A stretch of DNA of 64,000 bases. Origin: Hydractinia symbiolongicarpus (taxonomy: Eukaryota; Cnidaria; Hydrozoa; Anthoathecata; Hydractiniidae). The stretch's first letter is position 1. The number at the start of each line of letters is the position of its first letter. The notes beneath the pieces are model-generated. The model had not been told where the DNA came from. It was given only the letters and a program-made list of their open reading frames with translations, and searched no databases. The stretch lies in NCBI RefSeq assembly GCF_029227915.1, contig NC_079886.1, forward strand, positions 15,104,501 through 15,168,500, written 5' to 3'. Of the stretch, positions 1 through 12,917 are shown in pieces. The position numbers and the translations under genes are program-made.

Positions 1-1529
1 TGACGTAATTCTGCGGGTATGTAAACAAACGCATTCTGGATAAACAAAGCGAGGGATAGTCTAGTGAACTAAACTTATCATTTTTCCCTTCTTAAAAAAA
101 GCTGCTTTAAAATAAATATCTTTCGCAGAATATAATGTTTCACTGTCATAAATATAGTTTGGGGATGAGTTTATCACTTCAAAATTATAAGTATTACGTG
201 TATTTGATTTTATGAAATTTTTCCTGTGTTATTTTTTGTATCAAAACATCCTGAAAGACGACTGGTGCTTTAATTTGCTAGTTTCGAAAACAGAAGTTCA
301 AATAATTATGGGCAATGAAGTGTACTTGAATAGATTTTGTGAAAGCAAAGCAAAACAAAAACTTTTGTTTCTTCACCTGTTTTCGCATTTAAAATTCTTT
401 TTTCTACAAGGACGTTTTCTACTAGAATTTAAATTGTCTTCTTCAGCGCTCGAATCTCACGATAAATTTAAATTACTCTTAAAAGAGACAAACAGTAAAT
501 ATTTTTATGAAAGATGGTATTTTGGCAGATTTCTATTGGTGACATTTAGAATGAAAATAGGTTCTTTTTTAAAGCTTTGTTAAAAAACAATTGGCAATTC
601 AGCTGGTGAGAAAAGACATGTAGCTAGCTAACTATCTTGCTAACTTGTCAGGGCGCTATCGGCCATAAAACTGGACGAGTACTTGTAGTTTTTGCGGACA
701 AATTTTAAACATATAAAAATCAGTTCCCTACTACACAAAGAAAACAGATTTTCTTTTACTGGCCCTTTCATTTTTTTTGTGTGGTGAAAAAATAACAAAA
801 ACATTCACATAAAACGTGAACATAAATTCTCGCATCCAAGACATTATCTTTTTACACCACGGAAGACAGCTTTACTTTTAACTGCAAGACTGCAATTTCA
901 ATGCAGAATTACATGAACAAAAATAAGTAAAACGAACAAGCTCCTTATATTTTCAATGAAAAACAAGGTAAAATATTAAAGCTTTTAAATTTACATCCGA
1001 CCACTACTTATTTTATAAAATGAAAACGTTCGATTTAAAAAATCGAATACCCAGGTTTCCAGAAATAAGGAGAAATCGAAAGTGTGGGAAGTGTGTTTCA
1101 CACGAAGAAGAAGAAAGAAAGGCAGTTAGAAATGGCCGCCGTAAAATGCTTTATTCACAATATAAGGAAATTACTTAAGAGCATTCACAGAAACGTCATT
1201 GGAAAAAGTGAGAAAAGAGAGTTTTGATTATTTCATTTTTATATAACTTTTATATAACCAGACTTCAGTTGTTTATCAAATGTCAAGTCAGTTGAATAAT
1301 GGGGGAAATTCACAATTGGGTTGTTCTTAGTTCTGAAACAACTTTACGCCTGTAGCTGTTATTTTTTTTTTGGTAAAGTCTCGTGTTCATATAAAAAACA
1401 TTTTTATTTTGTTATCTTCATAACAGAATTGTCGTATTATTTTGCTGTAAGAATAAAAATTGTGAAATTGAACTTCTCCCGTTATCAAGAGAAATCTTTT
1501 CGCTTAGCGAGGTACTATCTGCACTAGAA
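1..1529. other. AT-rich stretch without a recognisable gene
   Basis: No reading frame here shows a familiar motif. The longest frame, 212-583 on the plus strand (123 codons), is rich in Phe, Leu and Lys as expected of random AT-rich DNA. A short ATG frame near 1131 may belong to the 5' part of the decayed gene that follows. Confidence 0.5.
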
Positions 1530-4500
1530 ACTTAAGACATCACATCTCTGCGATTTCATCAAAAATGTTATGATAGCTACACAGGTGATTTAAAGCAAGA
1601 CAACACACAGCTTCTTGTCGACTTGTTTGGTAAGCAACGGAAAATTCATGTTATCGTGGTTACACTAGAGCTAGTAGAATCCTCTTCGATGATGGCAATA
1701 TCATTGAAAAGCTTTCCCCGTTAATCAAGGAGACTGTTTCAGACAACAACAATGTAATGACATCAAATAAGAGGTTAGACAAATACAATTCTTTGTTGTT
1801 AACCAATTTCAAAGCCATATCAGACGCTAGACTTGTTATTGATCCTATTTTAGGGTACTTCGCAGTAGAGGTGTAGCTTCACGCGCCTCAATACGGTTGT
1901 GCTTTTGTATATAATGATAACTAATCTAAAGGACAAATCATCAATCGTTTCATGAAAAAGTTGAGGGTGGATACAACTGCGTCAGAAGCAACAGAAAAGT
2001 GAACTTCTAAAATGTAATACTAAATTGCCTTTCCCATTGACCTCATTTCTCACCTCGTTGCTTTATAACAAGAAAAGTCAAATGCCTTAAAGGAAAAATG
2101 TGATTGTCATCTTTGGGACAAGATATAATTTACAATGTCACAAACGCAAAGCATAAAACTATAAAGAATACAGTACTGTCCCTGTGCATGAAACGGAAGA
2201 CTCGGTCTAAAGTAATTGTAAGATGGCTTAACAAATTTGGACATAGTATATTTTATTACGAGGTAGCATATGCGGAGACAACACTGGCTACAGATAAAAT
2301 TGATAAACAAAGACTTCCAACCTACTGATCATCTTCAAGGTACACGCGCTCTTCTTTTTGTTTACTTTCTTAGCGCACACAAACCGGATATTGCGTAGTT
2401 ATGAAGTAGTTCTATTTTTTGTTTATCAATACCTCTTATTTTTTTTATCGCAGGTTTATCACTTTTTTTTGGGATAATAACGACATCAATTCCGAAACTT
2501 TGACTGGTGTATCCATGCACTGACAAATGGTATTGTAATACATATGCGTAGTGAAACCAACTGCATTCGCACCAAAAGAACTGTAATTGTTAGAGACCAA
2601 AACGAAAACGTTCCTTTAATGCCTTGCATAACATTCAGGCTTCTTATGTTGTAAAGAAAAAGGATAGATCCGAATCATCTTTAAAATCTCGACCTAAGTT
2701 ATTTGGAAGAAAAATAATTCCAAGCATCACAAATGGCTGATTTCATGTGGGTCTTGTGTTCTTCAATGTCTCTCGGTAACATTCCAAGTTGGACAGGATT
2801 TAACTTCCTACTTTACGATGATCGTAAAGAAGAAAGCGTACATACTATCAACTACCTTCATGCTATCGACCAGTGTTCAACAAAGCTAGATAATGTTTTA
2901 GAACTACTAGTATAATCTAAATGCAAGACTGAGAAATTAGGTTTACAAGATACTGATGTGGCGCTGGATTTTCTAAAGCCGTCGAAATTTTACAGAATCC
3001 AAGCCACGTAAATTAAAAGAATTTCACACTTCGTGCATATTCATCGCGGTTATAAAAATCGAGTAATCGAGTCAAATGTGTTAGGTATAATGTTTCTTTT
3101 AACTTCTAATACATAATTTTACATGTATGCTTATACTTCGATTCACGCATACTTGTCATGGTCTCGGCATTTATAATGCAGACAGAGGATGGCTATTTAT
3201 TGGTGAATGCTCGGTCGATCGTATGTTGTCTGGCAAGCAGTACAACAACGCTGTTCGTATATTAAAGTATTTATATAACGCTATCTGCCGATTGCGCGTT
3301 GAACATTTTGAAAGTTAGTTATTGGACAATGAATATGGTGGGTTAAGTAATTTAACTACAAGAGCCGATTTTTTACGCAGGGTAAGTATTTTTATTTCTT
3401 TAAAAACTGAAAACATGACAATTTCTGCAACACACTGTTTATCAGTGTTATTTAGCCTATATTGGAAATTTGGGGGGCGTTTTCGATGACAGTGAGAAAC
3501 TGGTGGAAGCTCTACAAGCGCACAATACAGCAATGAAAGATGACGGTGTATATGGACCAACTTGTGGATTCTGGAATTTGTTTATTGAAATGGTGAAAGT
3601 ATATTTGCGTGTTTATTCGTTCGATAAAGATTGGTTAATGGGAATTGCACTTTGAAGCAACAAGAAAAATGCTGCCTCCGTTCTTTGCATACCACAGACA
3701 AAGTTATGCACGTTTTCTGACACTTTATTTGTCCGATATGGTGCAACTGCCAGAAACTTACACAGAAATATATGGGCAGTTCATGTAAGTGGATGTTTAC
3801 GAATTTTTATATTGCAATTTAAATTGTTAAAACCTTGTGTTGTACTTTAGGGCTTTTGTGTAAAAAGATCTATTGGCATATTCAAAATTCCATCCGATCA
3901 GATCATCGAACAGACAATAAACCGAGACCGGAAATGTCACGGTGGAATAACTGGATACAGCACTTCTGCTATAAATATCTAACGCTGGGTCCTTAAAAGT
4001 CATACTCTTGCACAATGTCAATTAATCATGGAGGACTGCATTCTCGTAAACACAATATCGTCACGCCCTAAAGACCTTGGACCTTCACGAGTAAAGTTCG
4101 ATGCAGATTGTGTTCAACGATTATACGATGTCCTGGTAGAATTGGGAGGGTCTTCCGAATATCGGGAATCACTTGTGAACCTCTGCTGAGGTCTTTAAGC
4201 TCCCCGCGACGTAGCCAATGATCTATTAACTGCTTGGAATCTTGGTCCAAGTGGGTGTAACGACTTTATCCGTGATCGTCCTTAAAATGGAGATACTTCT
4301 TTTTAAGTTCCCATAAAAAGGATAAAGTTAAAGTCGTTTCAGAGCCTGGTGGTAAAGAAAGTTGTCAAAGGAAATGAAAGTTGTCAAAGGAAATGAAAGA
4401 TGTCAAAGGAAATGAAAGTTGTCAAAGGAAATGAAAGGTCTGTAACCATTGCCGCCGAACGAAGCATGTTTGGAAGTTGTAAGTTCTCGCCAAAAGCAGA

Positions 4501-5690
4501 GCTACCATCTTACTCCAAGACGTACTGTCATACTCCCTGAGTCAAATTCCTTGGCTATTGGGTCTACTAGATTGAGGAACAGTAAAAACTGTGAAGGCAA
4601 AACTTTTAGGTATAAATATTTCGCTTGTTATAAAACCTTTTCATTTAAACTAACCGCTAATTGCTGGTCGCATTTAGGAGCTGTAGAGAGAGTGCTATAA
4701 GTCCTGCTAATGATACTGAATTTGACGCATGGATATTTGATGGAATGGTCATACTTCAACAGCTAGCATCGGTTAATCTTTTAACATTTGGCGACGTTTC
4801 AAAGTTTGCGTTACGGCGAATCAAGGAGGCCAACGCTGAAATATAACCGACCAATATAATCAAAATTCAATTAAATCATTTGAAAGAGACAAGAACCCTG
4901 CGAGTGAGGATTGAACGACGCGAGCAGCATCGACCAAGGCAGTGGGCGAAGTTTATGAGAAACGATTTAACTTAAGCGAAATTGTTGATCACCTTTTACA
5001 GGATAGGTCACATGCATCTCGCTTTGCTAAATATTTCTCTGCGCAATCTGCTCTATATGTAAATTCCGCTTCAAAGTTTTACAAACTAAATTGTGCAAAC
5101 GGAATGAACATTTGTTCGGAAGAGGAATCACTGGAAACAAGTGAGGAAGTGGCAGATACAAAGATTCTCTTACGCGCAAAACACGTCCATGCAAGCGGAG
5201 GCCATTCTACTTACATATCTACCGTTGGCAGTGACATTACAATATATGCATTCCATTTTGAAGAACAGATTAGTTTAGGTGACCACAGATCGTGTCAGAT
5301 ATTGTTCAGCAACTGGAACGCAATCTTTGCTGAGCACTTCCTGCACTTCATACATTTACCGGGAACGACTACACCAGTGCGTTTTACGGTATTGGAAAGG
5401 TAAAATCCTTTAACATCCTTAAAAAATCTATGGAGTCTCAAAGCGACTTTACAAGAATCGGAGACACGTTTGATTCAACACTGTATCCAACACTGGAAAC
5501 GTTTTAGTGTCAGCTGTATGGTATTAACTGCAACAACACCAACGAAGCTCGTTACAAAAGGTTTTGCAGTAAGAACAAAACACCAGAGCCCCAAAAACTT
5601 CAACCAACACGTGACGCCCTGTTGTGTCACTGTAAAAGAGTTACGTACGCAAACTGCTTTACAGCCTGGTTTAAAACATTTTTTAGTAAT
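1530..5690 (+). pseudogene. Decayed zinc-module / PIN-XPG-like nuclease gene
   Basis: Many short plus-strand frames follow, in order, segments of the intact gene at 58.5-63.8 kb. An H-x2-C-Y zinc half-module lies near 1570. A segment at 2104-2328 carries LGQDIIYNVTNAKHKT and a LNKFGHS motif that parallels NRLGHS in the intact gene. A segment near 2490 resembles the D-N-x-D...ETLSG block. Frames at 3127-3318 and 3470-3790 match the SGKQYN and YAR...LPETY blocks of the family. A segment at 3860-4020 corresponds to the IEQT...GG block. The C-terminal nuclease part shows FDGM near 4740, EEVADTKILL near 5140 and TFTGNDYTSAF near 5350. Stops and frameshifts interrupt it throughout, so it is a pseudogene. 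The family assignment rests on motif order seen in this window; the link to Academ transposons is inference. Confidence 0.7.
4357..4437 (+). repeat. 19-bp tandem repeat, four copies
   Basis: Four near-perfect copies of gaaagttgtcaaaggaaat stand in direct tandem; the third has one substitution. The array sits inside the decayed nuclease-family gene and probably expanded after the gene lost function. Confidence 0.9.
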
Positions 5691-5699
5691 AGTTTTCTG

Positions 5700-7379
5700 T
5701 TCTTATTTTGTTATATTTTGAATTTGACGCTATGTATTACGGATATTTTAAGTTATTTTAATGTATGATCTACATCTTGAATTTGTTTCTGGTCTCTGGA
5801 CAAAGTTACCAAAAATGTCATCTTGTGTGCTAAATAAATGTATATCTTTTTCTCATATTACAGCACTTGTTTCCCTGATTATCTGTTACATCAACGTTTT
5901 TGGTAATATTAAAAAATGGTAATATGGAAATGAATATTCGAAATATTATGTAACAAGGGGTTGGGTGGTGCTAGATTTGTTACGATGGGTTACAAATGGT
6001 GAAAAAACATGGCTACTTTGTGTGTTACGTAATTATTAAATAACACCATAGCTATAAAATATATAACAAATTAAGTGAAAGAAAAGATTAATCTCTCTCT
6101 TGGGTCAGGCAAGGCAAGCTAAATTGCTAAGGCCTTTCTTGATCACAAATTTCTTAGCTGGTTGTTTTTAGCACCTAGGACCTTTACTTTACCAACACAG
6201 CAAGGGAAAGGTGAACCAGACCTTGACCCTTTGGATCATGTTCATCGGTAGTGAATTTATTCCTGATGTTGCTGTTTAAACGCAGCATATATTGCTTCTA
6301 GGAAAATTTTTACCATAGTTTAACTGAGAAAGTTGCTAGCTGAGGAAGGGAAAAGATCGCAGTGTAGCGTAGCGTAGATATAAGGACTGAAGGCTGCTAA
6401 GCAATATGCTAATTTTGACCAAATTTTAAACCTAATAATATTAACCTGGGTTAATTAATAAACAACTGTTTAGCCAACAACTGCGTTGGTATAATAAAAG
6501 TACAAGGTGCTAAAATTATTCAGCCAATTATTCAAACCAAAGCTATTCAAGCTAGCTTTGGTTTGGTTTCCCTGTCTAAGACTTACACTTTTTCCTAAAG
6601 AGTACTACACTTGTAAAATATAATAGCTAGCTAGCCAGCTAAATTGAGCTAGGTTATCTTGTATCAGTATATGCAAACAAAATAAGCTTGATAAATAAGG
6701 CTTCTTAGAATATTTAATCACTATAAAATATAGCTTCAGGGTGAACAAATAACTTGTTTTGAAATAAAATTTTCATGACATTGTTCCCACCTGTGTGAAG
6801 AACGAGGAGTCGATCAAATTGCTCTTACTAGCCGCAGGAACTGTAACAGCAAGACAAACTCATTAATTATTTATAGTAACCAATATACTGGTTATGAAAA
6901 GCAGCCTGTGCCACGGTCTCGCTTAGCTGTCAAGTAAGCGCTAGCGGCTTTGACATAGGGAACAAACCCGGAGGACGAGGATGCTTAGAAGACGAAGAAG
7001 TGAGTGAATCTTACTTCATCGTGTTACAAATTCAGTTGAGCTATGTACGTCGTGTGACGTCATAAATCAACAAAATATGTACGAACCAAGTTGGCTTTTG
7101 TTCTATATTGGCGGCGACCGTTAATGTAATTATCAATTTTTGGAGACAAAATTTGAACAAAAAAATAAAAATATTTAAATTTTTTTATGTTATGTTGTTT
7201 TCGTGATATGCAGAAATGTAGGTTTTGTACGTAGTTTTTATCGTTAGTTCCCTTTAATTTTAATCAAAAAGACAAATTTCGAGCGTCCTGCGAAGGGGGT
7301 CCCTAATACATTTAAAGCTCCCATTTGAGATATTGAAGGCGTGCAAGTACAGCAACTGCTCAACTATACAGCCTCCTAA
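5700..7379. other. Intergenic or intronic stretch, no gene seen
   Basis: AT-rich DNA with scattered gctagcta motifs and no supportable reading frame. It may include the long 3' intron of the minus-strand SLC35B1-like gene, whose last exons were not found. Confidence 0.5.
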
Positions 7380-7522
7380 GATATCAATCCTATTCTTGTG
7401 CTGAGCGTCAAGCAGAAAGGATTGATTCACACTTTAATAGTCTCTGGCATGACATGGCCAGGATTTAAACTCAAGACCTTCTGCACTGGAGGCAAACGCT
7501 CTACCACAAAGCCATCAGTCGG
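7380..7522 (-). repeat. tRNA-derived SINE, copy 1
   Basis: Read on the minus strand, the head looks like a tRNA: an A-box-like tggctttgtggtagagcg followed about 35 nt later by a B-box-like ggtcttgagtttaaatcc. A body of about 70 nt follows, ending near a cctattct segment. A second copy at 18577-18700 shares head and body, so this is a dispersed repeat and not a functional tRNA. The anticodon arm does not form a normal stem. Confidence 0.7.
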
Positions 7523-7595
7523 TATGAAAACACAACTATAATGCTACCATATGTCAAGATATTTTCATTTTATCTACGCTTAACAATAAACCAAC

Positions 7596-8831
7596 CTGTG
7601 CCTAATAAAAACAAGGACCATTTATTAACGGAATACATCATTGCATGCGCTTGTGTCTTGTACTCTACACGCATTCTTTCCTGGCTTGCACCTGTCATTC
7701 CGTCCAATGCCAGTGATACCACCTGAAAAAATATAGCAACAAAGAAATAAGACACAAACCTAAAAGTAAATTAGGCCTGAAGACTTTCATAGACACAACT
7801 CTAGGAAAGTCTGCAGAAACGATAAGTTTTTCTTTATGATAATGATGGTATCTAAACTTGTCAAAACGAATAAAAACTTCACTTACGTATGAATGGATGT
7901 AAAATCTAACTTGAATTAAGAAAAACAGAGAAAGGTATTTCTGGATGAAAAGCAAAGCAAGCGAATACATTTTCTCCTAGAACTTGTTAATTTTTTTTTT
8001 ACGGAAATGTCATACAGAGAAAACAATTGTTTTTTTAAAATCTGCACACCTGTAAATGGTCGTATGCACAGAACTAAAAAATTAAAACACCTACCAAAAG
8101 TAGTTCTCCAAACCCAGTTGATTCCACTGTTGATCCTTTTTTCTAAAACAAAAAAATACGTCAAGTTGAGGAGAATACGTAGTACAAGAACGACATATGC
8201 TCAAACCAAGAAACATGGCCAATTACTCTCCAACTGAACATCTGAGTAATTTTTATTTAAGTTTATTAAATGCTAGTATAAGACTTCAGCTAACAATCAG
8301 AAGTATATACAAACCTCCTTGAAGAAAAATAAAGCAACACCAGCAACTATCATCAAAACACATAAATACTTTATAAGAGGATATTTTTTTCGTGCTAACA
8401 GTACACCAAGTATCATCACTATAAGGAAATGTTTATGTATAAACAGTATATGACACATGACGAGATATGTTAATACATGCACAGTACTTTTCAATGCGCA
8501 CAATTTTTGAAAAAATAATCAAATAATTACCTGGAATAGGCTTGCAAGACTTTCCAAGTACCTATAAAGAAAGTTAAATACTATCAGGGGACAAAAACAA
8601 AGACAAGTAGATGTAGAATATCGAGTAAAGAAGGAGATTTAAAGTGTGGACTTAAAACTGAAATATAAAATAAAGCATGCAAGTAAATTCATCGATAAAC
8701 ATAGTTCACCTGTGTTGGATAATTTACATATCGAAGAGACATGTTACTAGCCAGCATAGCCCCCATATACGACATTGCACACCAAATGTACATAAGTGTC
8801 GGTGTTTTGTCTTCAAATGATCTGTGAGTTG
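7596..8831 (-). CDS. SLC35B1: Nucleotide-sugar transporter, SLC35B1-like (five internal exons, partial)
   Basis: SLC35B1 family proteins are multi-pass ER membrane transporters of nucleotides or nucleotide sugars. Five minus-strand exons are seen: 8831-8710, 8561-8531, 8418-8315, 8142-8095 and 7722-7596. All have AG acceptors and GT donors, and the phases fit at every junction. They encode consecutive signature segments: [49 protein letters not shown], then [16 protein letters not shown]. These match the order in the human protein as I know it. Three segments are hydrophobic enough for membrane helices. The N-terminal exons (above 8831, where Helitron-like repeats begin) and C-terminal exons (below 7596) were not found. 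Introns hold repeats. Because splice phases and frames are intact, this is probably a live host gene, but it is incomplete here. Confidence 0.85.
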
Positions 8832-8877
8832 CTTTAATAACTAGAGAAATATGATATCTGTAATAATATTATAATAA

Positions 8878-9601
8878 CTAGTTGATAAAGCCCCGTGGAA
8901 AAATCCACTTAGGCAGGATAACAGTGAAAGAACCTTTACTTAAATTTTAATGATGTCATCAAGGACCCGTCGACATAAATTTTTTTTATATATGTTTGTT
9001 TACTTGTGGCCTCTTTTGTGTAGAGCTCAAATAGCTGATTAAAATAATGTAGAGGATCAAATGTTTTGGACGAACAACTAAGGAGTATAAGAGCATAAAA
9101 ATTTTGCTGACGTCAGCAAAGACCCGTCAAAAGCTTAAAATTTTTTTTAGAAATTTGTAAACCTGTTGCCTTCATTGTATAGATCTTGAAACGCTAATCA
9201 AGAAAATACATAGGATCATCCACTTTTGATAAACGGTTGCAGAGATATTAGGGTTTGAAGGTTTTTTGATGACGTCATCAACCCGTCTATTCCGAAACGG
9301 ATTTGGAGACCCAGGTTTGGGAAAATTAACCAAATTGGTCCTAGGTGGTCCCTAGTTACCCACGCGGTGAAAAATCATTGACGTCACCACCTCGTTTCCA
9401 AGTTATTTGGCCTCAAAGTTTTAAGTGCACTGTAATGGCTTCATTAATTTAATATAGGATATTGACGTTAAAGTTGTGTTATTGACGTCGCGCCGTAACG
9501 TCATAAAATTTAACATTTGAGACATAATTTTTCGGCGACTTTAAAGCAAAATGATGATATCCGCTATGACCGTCAGATACACTTCGTATTATTATATAAG
9601 A
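8878..9601 (-). mobile_element. Helitron-like non-autonomous element, copy A
   Basis: On the minus strand the unit ends with a short hairpin (gtgga-tttt-tccac), about 10 nt of spacer and CTAG followed by T, which is the Helitron 3' signature. The other end starts with TC. It has no coding capacity. Its TC end abuts the CTAG end of copy B directly. Confidence 0.65.
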
Positions 9602-10375
9602 CTAGTCGATAAAGCCCGTGGAAAAATCCACTAAGGCGCAGAAGAACAATGGAAATATAGGTTGCTTTAGATTTTTTGCTGACGTCAGCAGTGCATATAC
9701 AAAAAGAAAATTGGTGAAATTTAGACATTTGTTGTCTGTAATGTGTAGAGGTTGAAACCTTGATCAAAATAATGTATAGTATAGTATGTTTTTGACAAAC
9801 GCCTAAGGAGATATAAGGGTTTAAAATTTTGCTGACGTCCGCAAAGTCCCTACCAAAAGTTTCAAAAAAATTTCTTCATAAATTCGTACACCCGTTGCAT
9901 TCATTGTATAGATCTTGAAACGCTGATCAAGAAAATGTATAGGAACATGAACTTTTGACAAACGGTTGCAGAGATATTGGGGTTTGCAGGTTTTGTGATG
10001 ACATCATCAACCCATCCATTCCGAAACGGATTTGAGGACCCAAGTTTGGGAAACTTACCCAAATTGGTCCCAGGTGGTCCCTAGTTACCCACGCGGTGAA
10101 AAATCATTGACGTCACCACCTCGTTTCCAAGTTATTTGGCCTCAAAGTTTTAAGTGCACTGTAACGCCTTCATTAATTTAATATAGGATATTGACGTTAA
10201 AGTGGATATTGACGTTAAAGTAGTTATTGACGACGCGCCGTAACGTCAGAAAATATAACATGTTAGACATGCATTTTTCGGTTACTTCAAAGAAAATTTC
10301 GGTAAGATCAAAGGAAAATGAACATATCCACTTTGCCTGTTACAGAGACACAGAACTGGCGTATTATTATAGAGA
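9602..10375 (-). mobile_element. Helitron-like non-autonomous element, copy B
   Basis: Same organisation as copy A and clearly similar along its length, including a shared block around gggtttg...gatgacatcatcaaccc. The 3' hairpin and CTAG lie at 9602-9630 and the TC end near 10374. A short internal duplication (ggatattgacgttaaagt) is visible near 10190. Confidence 0.65.
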
Positions 10376-10523
10376 TTGACGTTAAAGTAGTGTTATTGAC
10401 GTCGCGCCGTAACGTCAAAAAATTTAATATATTAGACATGCATTTTTCGGCAACACAAAAAGAAAATGAACACATCCTCTTTGCCTGTTACAGAGACACA
10501 GAACTGGCGTTTTATTATAGAGA
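10376..10523 (-). repeat. Duplicated 5' end of the Helitron-like element
   Basis: This about 148-bp segment repeats the last part of copy B, from the gacgttaaagtagtgttattgacg block to the TC terminus, without an intervening hairpin or CTAG. It looks like a partial duplication inside the array. Confidence 0.6.
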
Positions 10524-10626
10524 CTAGTCGATAAGGCCCGTGGAAAAATCCACTTAGGCAAAAGGGCAATGAAAAATAGGTTGCTTTAGATGTTTTTTTG
10601 ACGTCAGCAATGCATATACAAAAAAA
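10524..10626 (-). mobile_element. Helitron-like element, copy C, truncated
   Basis: Hairpin and CTAG terminus as in copies A and B, then about 90 bp of body up to an A-rich run. The rest is missing. It is the third unit in head-to-tail order. Confidence 0.6.
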
Positions 10627-11187
10627 AATGTTCTCAAAATCTTACACAAAATTTCAAATGCCAAATCGCATTAAATCCTCCACATAAATCTTACACAAAA
10701 TAAAAAAGAACATCTTCCAAGGTGTAAAATCTAATTGATGAAAAGAACGACACTCACAACATCGACACTCACAACACCAAACCCACAAAACTGACAGTAA
10801 GAACACCGACAGTCACAACACGGATAATAACAATGTTAAAAACAACGCATCTCAAATATGCACATCTTATAAGTGATTATGTTGAAAACCCTCAGTATTT
10901 TATTCTGAAATGTCAAAAAGGAGGTCTGCAAGAGTTCGCAAAAATCAACAAAAATAAATTTTTTACACATTTTAAATATTATCTTTCCCTTAAAAGCTTA
11001 TACAAAAATATGAAACAGCCATAGTTTGGAAAATATCAAATTTAAATCTACACAAGAAGCCCTGGGGGCTCTAAAAATTTCCGCGCGCTACCAAAATATT
11101 TGATGAAAACCTGCTAATTCGTTGTGTTATTGTGCCAAACATTCGAAGGGGTTTGGTGCATGAACCTCTGAAGATAAAGCACACCAG
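10627..11187. other. No gene seen
   Basis: AT-rich stretch. It contains a short imperfect repeat of cac-tcacaacac type near 10745-10830. The 63-codon frame at 10833-11024 has no recognisable motif. Confidence 0.5.
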
Positions 11188-12318
11188 CAGGCGCGGATCC
11201 AGGGTTAGTCAGATAAGTCGCGTGACTAAGTGTAAATTTGACGAAAATGTTAGCCAAGCGAATAATGTCGACGATCTAGGTGTTGCAGACGGAGCGCGTT
11301 AAAAAATCAGAAATAAATTTATTTACGGCGAAAAGCCATGGTTCACAGCCCTCTCCATTTCGCCTATGGCGATGTTCATGTTGTGACGTCGCTACCATAT
11401 AGACTGAGAGGGTTGCAAATTATAGCTTACAGATTCTGACTGATTCATTCTGACTAATCAGTCACTCAGTCAGTCAAAATTCAAATAGCTATGGCCCGCA
11501 ACCCTCTCCATCTCACCTAAGGGGCATGTGACGTCAAAGTCGTGACGTAATTTTCACACTCTATGCGTAGTCCAACAATATGTGGCCCACAGCCGGCGTC
11601 GGAAATTTAGGTTCCGTACTGCGTGGTTACATATAACCTGTTAGGCTATAGTTTTAACTCCCATCCATCAGGATTAGTCAAAGACTCACGCCTTTTGGCT
11701 TGGATTCTTTCCGTACTATCATGGCTACTGTAGACATGTTGGCGCGGCTGCTTACAGATTTAAAGTGTGATAAATGTTGAATATGTTCGTAAAATCCAAA
11801 AAGAACTTTTAGAAAGTGTTTATTCTCGGACATTTTTGTTGTTTGGGGATATTTATCCCTTGATTGGTAAAAGTCTTCATCGGAATTCAGGTGCAGATAT
11901 ATACATTCCATCTGTTTCCATCTGAGGCGAGGTGTGAAGATAAAGGAATTATTGCTTTAAAGTGAGAAGTATGTTTTTTACTCTCCAACACGCCGTACAT
12001 TTATTTAAAGGTTTTCAGTATATTCGCTACGAAAAGCTGGTTGAGGGAGAGCTTTTTACAACAGACTATTAAAAACAAATAAAAAAGATTTATTTAGCTA
12101 TAGCTAGCTGGCTAATTGTTTTTGTATTATGAGCTTTGAACAGAATTTTCAGCATTGTGGAGGAGTTCATTCTCAATTAATATTTGTGTTGTTATTAGAA
12201 GCAAGAACTTGACATCTGGATAAGTAAGGTTGGTGATGAAAATAAACAACTCTTCGATTGGCAATTAGAAAATCAAGTTTGTTGAGTGAAAGGTCATGGT
12301 AAAATATATTATTTTTAG

Positions 12319-12917
12319 ATCCAATCCATCAGGAGACTGTCTATACAGCTCAGCATCGTTGGTATTGGTAGGTGATAATTCTCTTGTAGATGTTTTGAGA
12401 ATCTTATCCATAGACCTTTTCTTGCATCCTTCCTTTTATTTCAATCATCCTTGTTTTCAATTTGGTTTTAAAAACCAAAAGGCAAGTATCTGAAAAAAGT
12501 TTATTCAGATTTTCCCATATTGTTTGTGATATAAATCTTTCTCCTGAGGAGGCAGTTAAAGTGGAAGCAATCAACAACGGCACCCCCAAGACATGGTCTC
12601 CTTTTCTATCAATACCTGCCTTGTCAACAGTAATAAAGAGAAAAATTAATACGTTTTACCCACAGTTCGGCTTGTTACGGTTTCGAACTCTCTTTAGACA
12701 GTGTATTTTGCCACGCCCATCTATTTTACCTGATGAAGATCAGTTAAAAATTTTATTTTGTTATGAAGGTATTGTTAAGTCTGGTATAGACTTCAAGCCA
12801 AATCATTACGTTCCCCTTGTTCCAGGTTGCAACTTTCTTAACCGAAAGTTGCATTTTCCTATTTCAGCATGCAATAAGCAGGAAATTGACCTTCTTAATT
12901 CTTCTTTTAAAGTTTAA
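12319..12917 (+). pseudogene. OTU-like cysteine-protease-domain gene (broken)
   Basis: Two overlapping plus-strand frames (through about 12470, then 12462-12917) together look like one OTU-type domain. The first holds PSGDCLYSSAS, which fits the D-x-x-C catalytic cysteine motif; the second ends with FKPNHYVPLV, which fits the catalytic His region. Between them is WSPFLSIPALSTVI. A plausible acceptor (tattatttttag) precedes 12319. The frame change near 12465 is most simply one frameshift, though a short intron is possible. OTU domains remove ubiquitin; a similar fold occurs in vertnin-like proteins. The gene lies inside a TIR-bounded element, so it may be transposon cargo. Confidence 0.55.

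Noticed and set aside
212-583. 123-codon frame near the window start
   Set aside because: Phe/Leu/Lys-rich with no motif, typical of AT-rich random frames; no splice or context support.
7380-7522. Functional tRNA gene
   Set aside because: A and B boxes are only approximate, the anticodon arm does not fold normally, and a second decayed copy shows it is a SINE.
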